From Rhynchospora pubera (taxonomy: Eukaryota; Streptophyta; Magnoliopsida; Poales; Cyperaceae), in the NCBI GenBank assembly GCA_028095005.1, contig CM051461.1, forward strand, positions 44,690,812 to 44,754,811: a stretch of 64,000 bases of DNA, in the 5' to 3' direction. Of this stretch, positions 58,015 through 64,000 are shown in pieces. The translations under genes and the position numbers were made by a program. Below the pieces are notes generated by a model, which searched no databases, was not told the DNA's origin, and was given only the letters and a program-made list of their open reading frames with translations. Each line of letters begins with the position of its first letter. The first letter of the stretch is position 1.

Positions 58015-59664
58015 GATAAGGATACACACGCATGGCCCTATTAAGACCCTTATTAACACCGAATAGCTGAAAATAACAATAAAGTATGACCAACGATATT
58101 TTGAAATCTAGGAATCAATATAAATAGTGATCTATATATCGGAAAGGACAAATGCATAACTGGTTGCCTCAGATAAATGTGTGCCGTTGAAATTCCTGTT
58201 CCAAAATAGGTTGTTTCTGCCCATTAAGCTAGCTCTCTAAGGAAGATTGGTAAAATTAAGGAAACTATATTATTGATCGTTGCATCCCTCTGTGTTAGAA
58301 GTGATCATTCTATTAAATACCTGGATTAGGTTTTTTCTGGATTCATGTAGTGTTGGACATCTGACACTTTTTTTTCCATCTTTGTCTATGACATCTTCTG
58401 TTGAAAATGTTTCTTCAGCAATATACCAGGTGGCAACCTCAGTAAAAATGATGGTAATGTTGTCAGTCAATTGTTTTGACTGTGCTGGTTTGTTTGACGA
58501 TTAATAAGAGAAGAAAACTAAGGCTGGCCAATATTGCTGACCTTTTGAAACTGAGTGGTTTTGTATCTGCAAAAGACTCTTTTTCTGGCAGCGCAAGGTG
58601 CCATCTGAGCTTCTTCTTTCTGGACAGGTTGTTTTCTAGATTGAAGATAATGCCCAAAAAGTAGATAAGAAGATATATGTACATGTACAAGTATTATAAC
58701 AAGCTTGTCTTATATGCCTTATTATTAGCAAAACCTCAGAAGTCACAAAGTGATTCATGCTGGGTCTATCAATTGAGTATAATTTTTTCTGGTTAAAATG
58801 ATTCATGCCTAATAGCAAAACCCCTAAACCCACAAAGTACTTGACACCTAGTTTTTCAGTTTAAATGAGTGATTCCCAACATTCAAATGAAATTGTGTTA
58901 TTTTTTAACCACTGGTTTAGTATCAACATGATCAACCTGGAAAAATGCTGCCCAAGTCTCCCATCAATTCCAAGTAAGGGATTTGCTACTTACACAGTCA
59001 AAGGAAATTGACTTTCAGCTTTCTATTTCTTCTCTCAAATCTTGATCTCTGGTCTCTTGAATTGCATTTCCTTGGCAGTAAAAATATCAACAGAGAAGTT
59101 AGACATAAGTTAATTAATTATATAAATAATAAATTAATGTCCAAAAATAGTATCAACTCACCCAATTGTGCCATTTCGTTGCATATACTGATCTTTAGAT
59201 CTCCACTTCATCAAAATTATAAATGAACCAAGATAAGAATTGAAATATTGCAACTCGAAAAGTAAAATCAAACATTATTATGAACGAAACCTTTTTGAGT
59301 TTCATCTCCACTTCATCAAAATTGCATAATGTCTCAGTTTTAACAGAACGCTCCTTCTAAAATGTAAATTTCAACAAGATCTTTTCAAACTGATCAAGAA
59401 CCGAGGAAGAAGCTAAACCCAGGCATTCATCTGTGGCAAAGTTGAACCCTTTTGGTCTGGACTAGTCAAACGAGGCTTGGACACTGAAGTTAAAATGGTT
59501 TCAACATTTTTTACGAAGAATCTGCGGTTATTTTAAAAATGATGAAAAAAGGAATAAGTTCTTTTTTTAAGATTTTCAGACAGTCAGATGGGGTACCTTT
59601 CTATTCAGAGGCCTCGCCTTAAACTTGGCTGCTTTTTCTACTTCTTCCAAATCCAACACCTCAG
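58015..59664. repeat. Left copy of a large direct duplication (partner 62351-64000)
   Basis: From GATAAGGATACACAC to beyond 59660 the sequence is nearly identical to 62351-64000, at an offset of about 4334-4336 bp, with scattered substitutions and a few small indels. The right copy is cut by the window end, so the true length is longer. Confidence 0.9.
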
Positions 59665-61104
59665 AACTCTTTACCCAATGGAAATTTCCATGCATGACAT
59701 TATAAATAAACAATTAATATCTTCAGAGCTTTCTGCAAAGAAAGCATCAACAAGAAATTATAACAAAATATGAAAATTTAAATTACTTTGGTGGCCGGGC
59801 TCGAAATGATGTTTCAAGTTCAGGTGGTCTAGGCTCAGTTTAGGGGCATGCTTTGACTCTGTCAAAAATAGAACTATTAGTTTTATATAATTTTATTACA
59901 GAAGTTTGAACAACCTAGGAAAAAGCAAGAAGGGAAGAATATTCAAAACCATAAATTCTGGTCTTGTCAGAACAAGCCTTGGTCTCTGAACAGCCTTGGT
60001 CTTGTCAGAACAAGCCTTGGTCTCTGAACAAACCTTATATTCAAAACTGCGCAGACTCTCTGACAGGTCTATAGCTCAGTCACCTTAGGCCTTGTCAGAA
60101 CAAGCCTTGGTCTCTGAATCATCCTGAAGTACAAATTAAACAATCAACAGTCTAATAAACTAAATTCAGATAAAAATGGAAGTAACCAATTTTTAATGAC
60201 TGGTTACTGGCAAAAACGGGAACTTCCTTGGTTTCTTTCATATTCTTAAATCTTTTGGAAATTTTTAATGAGCACACTTGAACCACAATTGGGTAAAGAG
60301 TTCTTTCATAGTCAGCTGGCTACCTTTCTATTCAGTGGCCTCGCCTTAAACTCGGGTGCTTTTTCTAGTTCTTCCAACTCCCAACTCCTGAGAACTCTTT
60401 ACCCAGTGGAAATTTCCATGCATGACATTATAAATAAACAGTTAATATCTTCAGAGCTTTCTACAAAGAAATCATCAACAAGAAATATAAGAACATGTGA
60501 AAATTTAAATTACTTTGGTGTCCGTGCTCGAAGTGATGATTCAAGTTGAGGTGGTCTAGGCTCAGTTTAGGGGCATGCTTTGACTCTAAATATAAATAGA
60601 ACTATTAGTTTTATATAATTTTATTACAGAAGTTTGAACAACCTAGGAAAAAGCAAGAAGGGAAGAATATTCAAAACCTTAAATTCTGGTGGCTGATGAG
60701 TGCTCTTGTTCATTACTGGAGGAAGAGAGGGGGGGGGGGCTCAAAAATCTCACAAGGAAACAGAAGGTTTTATTATTAGTACTTCATTCAGTATTAAACG
60801 AAGGAATCATTCAGTATATTGAGCTCATCGAGTACCGAGAGCATTAATTTATTTAATTTATAACTTTTAAATCTTATAACTACTGGAGGAAGAGGGGGAG
60901 CCTCAAGAATCTCATAAGGAAACAGAAGGTTTTATTATTAGTACTTCATTCAGTGTTAAAAGAAGGAGCCACGTGGTGTCAAAGCTTGACATAATATTCA
61001 TTGCTCAGTTGATGGGGTGTCAAGCCTGAGTTGAACTAAAAATTTCCAAACTGAATATAAACAATACAAAAAAATAGAGAGAAACAAAATCAGTTGTGAA
61101 ATAC

Positions 61105-61245
61105 CTTTCTGTTGAATGTACGGGCTTTGAATTTAGGCATTTTAGCAAAGCATTTCAGCCTCTAGCTCTTGACTCGAACTGCGCAGACTATCTGACAGGT
61201 CTATAGCTCAGCCTCCTTAGGCCTTGTCAGAACAAGCCTTGGTCT
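61105..61245 (-). pseudogene. TPX2-like exon with two in-frame stops
   Basis: Between a TTCAG acceptor and an AAG|GTATTT donor, 47 codons read LVLTRPKEAEL, stop, TCQIVCAVRVKS, stop, then AKMPKFKARTFNRK. One frame holds all TPX2 motifs, so both TAG codons are true nonsense changes. Confidence 0.75.
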
Positions 61246-62350
61246 CTGAATCATCCAGTGCAAAGTCAACAATCAACAGTCTACTAAGCTAAATTCAGAT
61301 AAAAATGGAAGTAACCAATTTTTAATGACTGGTTACTGGCAAAAACGGGAACTTCCATGTTTTCTTTAATATTATTAAATCTTTTGGAAATTTTTAATGA
61401 GCACACATGAACCACAATTGGGTAAAGAGTTCTTTCATAGTCAGATGGTTACCTTTCTATTCAGAGGCCTCGCCTTAAACTTGGGTGCTTTTTCTAGTTC
61501 TTCCAACTCCCTACTCCTGAGAACTCTTTACCCAGTGGAAATTTCCATGCATGACATTATAAATAAACAGTTAGTATCTTCAGAGCTTTCTACAAAGAAA
61601 TCATCAACAAGAAATATAAGAAAATGTGAAAATTTCAATTGCTTTGGTGGCCGGGCTTGAAGTGATGTTTCAAGTTCAGGTGGTCTAGGCTCAGTTTAGG
61701 GGCATGCTTTGACTCTGTCAAAAATAGAACTATAAGTTTTATATAATTTTATTACAGAAGTTTGAACAACCTAGGAAAAAGCAAGAAGGGAAGAATATTC
61801 AAAACCTTAAATTCTGGTGGCTGATGAGTGCTCTTGTTCATTACTGGAGGAAGAGGGGGTTGGGCCTCAAAAAATCTCACAAGGAAACAGAAGGTTTTAT
61901 TATTAGTACTTAATTCAGAATTAAACGACGGAATCATTCAGTATAATGAGCTCATCGAGTAGCGAGAGCATTAATTTTTTTAATTTATAACTATTAAATC
62001 TTATTAGGCTTTGATGCATACATGTAATGGATAGATTGATGCGAAGGGCTGATTTAAAAGAAGCATCATAAGTTAAGCACATTTCATAATTTTTTTATAC
62101 CATAACCCATATGAATTTACTGCAAGCTGCCTAGAAATGATCTGAGAATCTATTTCAGATTACGCTATTTCACTCAGCTTAGTATGAAAAGTTTCATCAA
62201 ATAAAAATCAGGAACTTAATAAAAGTATGAAACATGAAAGTCAAATGAAGATCTTACCTGTCAAAGTCTGAAGGCAAGAATTTTGACTTTCCTCGATGCC
62301 CATAGTCTGTGATTTACATGTCAACAACCTAATCATAATTAAACAGAGAG

Positions 62351-64000
62351 GATAAGGATACACACATGGCCCTATTAAGGCCCTTATTAACACCGAATAG
62401 CTGAAAATAACAATAAAGTTTGACCAACGATATTTTGAAATCTAGGAATCAATATAAATAGTGATCTACATATCGGAAAGGACAAATGCATAACTGGTTG
62501 CCTCCGATAAATGTGTGCCGTTGAAATTCCCGTTCCAAAATAGGTTGTTTCTGCCCATTAAGCTAGCTCTCTAAGGAAGATTGGTAAAATTAAGGAAACT
62601 ATATTATTGATCGTTGCATCCCTCTGTGTTAGAAGTGATCATTCTATTAATTACCTGGATTAGGTTTTTTCTGGATTCATGTAGTGTTGGACATCTGACA
62701 CTTTTTTTTTCGTCTTTGTCTATGACATCTTCTGTTGAAAATGTTTCTTCAGCAATCTACCAGGTGGCAACCTCAGTAAAAATGATGGTAATGTTGTCAG
62801 TGAATTGTTTTGACTGTGCTGGTTTGTTTGACGATTAATAAGAGAAGAAAACTAAGGCTGGCCAATATTGCTGACCTTTTGAAACTGAGTGGTTTTGTAT
62901 CTGCAAAAGACTCTTTTTCTGGCAGCGCAGGGTGCCATCTGAGCTTCTTCTTTCTGGACAGGTTGTTTTCTAGATTGAAGAATAATGCCCAAAAAGTAGA
63001 TAACAAGATATATGTACATGTACAAGTATTATAACAAGCTTGTCTTATATGCCTTATTATTAGCAAAACCTCAAAAGTCACAAAGTGATTCATGCTGGGT
63101 TTATCAATTGTGTATAATTTTTTCTGGTTAAAATGATTCATGCCTAATAGCAAAACCTCTAAAGTCTAAACCCACAAAGTACTTGACACCTAGTTTTTCA
63201 GTTTAAATGAGTGATTCCCAACATTCAAATGAAATTGTGTTATTTTTTAACCACTGGTTTAGTATCAACATGATCAACCTGGAAAAATGCTGCCCAAGTC
63301 TCCCATCAATTCCAAGTAAGGGATTTGCTACTTACACAGTCAAAGGAAATTGACTTTCAGCTTTCTATTTCTTCTCTCAAATCTTGATCTCTGGTCTCTT
63401 GAATTGCATTTCCTTGGCAGTAAAAATATCAACAGAGAAGTTAGACATAAGTTAATTAATTATATAAATAATAAATTAATGTCCAAAAATAGTATCAACT
63501 CACCCAATTGTGCCATTTCGTTGCATATACTGATCTTTAGATCTCCACTTCATCAAAATTAGAAATGAACCAAGATAAGAATTGAAATATTGCAACTCGA
63601 AAAGTAAAATCAAACATTATTATGAATGAAACCTTTTTGAGTTTCATCTCCACTTCATCAAAATTGCATAATGTCTCAGTTTTAACAGAACGCTCCTTCT
63701 AAAATGTAAATTTCAACAAGATCTTTTCAAACTGATCAAGAACCGAGGAAGAAGCTAAACCCAGGCATTCATCTGTGGCAAAGTTGAACCCTTTTGGTCT
63801 GGACTAGTCAAACGAGGCTTGGACACTGAAGTTAAAATGGTTTCAACTTTTTTTACGAAGAATCTGCGGTTATTTTAAAAATGATGAAAAAAGGAATAAG
63901 TTCTTTTTTTAAGATTTTCAGACAGTCAGATGGGGTACCTTTCTATTCAGAGGCCTCGCCTTAAACTTGGCTGCTTTTTCTACTTCTTCCAAATCCAACA
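62351..64000. repeat. Right copy of the large direct duplication (open at window end)
   Basis: Near-identical partner of 58015-59664; it includes the same type-5 and type-6 TPX2-like exon remnants and the same unidentified reading (ESFADTKPLSFKRSAILA on the minus strand). Confidence 0.9.

Larger units (their letters stand above)
59380..64000 (-). pseudogene. Scrambled array of TPX2-like exons
   Basis: Minus-strand exon remnants of a TPX2-family microtubule protein recur many times. Type 1: RPRLVLTRPK and KMPKFKARTFNRK (61245-61105; partial near 60120-59950). Type 3: PPLPPVMNKSTHQPPEFK (about 61880-61806, 60755-60678; partial 60925-60880). Type 4: TEPRPPELETSFRARPPK (about 61720-61644, 60590-60513, 59862-59787). 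Type 5: LEKAPKFKARPLNRK (about 61517-61453, 60388-60324, 59665-59597, and 64000-63939). Type 6: FNFATDECLG (59483-59380 and its duplicate near 63820). The order is not that of a single gene. The type-1 exon has two TAG stops; type-4 exons share a frameshift before TEP. TPX2 proteins act at spindle microtubules and bind Aurora kinase and importin; none of these pieces is a working gene. Confidence 0.7.

Noticed and set aside
58463..58690. 75-codon minus-strand frame duplicated at 62797-63153
   Set aside because: Conservation between the copies is explained by the recent direct duplication, not by selection; no domain recognised.
1..64000. tRNA, rRNA or other structured RNA genes
   Set aside because: I looked for the usual box and anticodon-arm patterns by eye and saw none convincing; a covariance-model scan would be needed to exclude them.

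Overview
This is an AT-rich window from a flowering-plant nuclear genome, most likely a eudicot. The evidence is spliced genes with GT-AG introns, plant-type Mutator, copia and L1-type elements, MITEs, and fragments of two plant gene families (STE20/MAP4K-like kinase and TPX2). I see no bacterial, organellar or viral gene set. The species cannot be fixed from sequence alone.

Positions 1-46300 hold a tandem cluster of short (about 197-243 aa) two-exon genes for a DEDDy 3'-5' exonuclease domain (RNase H-like fold, related to the Werner exonuclease domain). Seven complete copies lie on the plus strand: A 1437-2742, B 5471-6338, C 9580-10817, E 14661-20507, F 28927-30120, G 34061-34888 and H 45020-45884. 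One copy, D (11536-13481), is inverted and has its intron at a different position. A relic exon-2 fragment sits at 275-314. With the large transposons removed, the plus-strand units recur every 3-5 kb and share upstream, intronic and 3' flanking sequence. By motif, A, C, D, G and H keep all five catalytic residues, B and E have each lost the Exo I glutamate, and F has lost nearly the whole active site. The cluster therefore mixes probable nucleases with probable pseudo-enzymes.

Transposons have reshaped the array. A 4.6-kb Mutator-like element (15489-20128; 184-bp TIRs, 9-bp TSD) sits in the intron of E. A degenerate 5.9-kb L1-type LINE (21011-26908; 18-bp TSD) lies downstream of E. A young 8.1-kb copia element (35346-43448; two 411-bp LTRs differing at two sites) lies between G and H and contains a 1.7-kb solo-LTR-like insertion in pol. 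The reading frames of C and E now end inside MITE sequence, giving new C-termini. A leader intron that joins an LTR-encoded ATG to gag is predicted for the copia element.

Positions 46300-51800 hold no gene I can support. The stretch 51789-57353 (minus) is a 5'-truncated, frameshifted STE20/MAP4K-type kinase pseudogene whose intron carries a 561-bp hAT-like element with 8-bp TSDs. From about 58000 to the window end there is a scrambled, repeated array of TPX2-like exons (minus strand) with in-frame stops, inside a direct duplication of at least 1.65 kb at an offset of about 4.3 kb.
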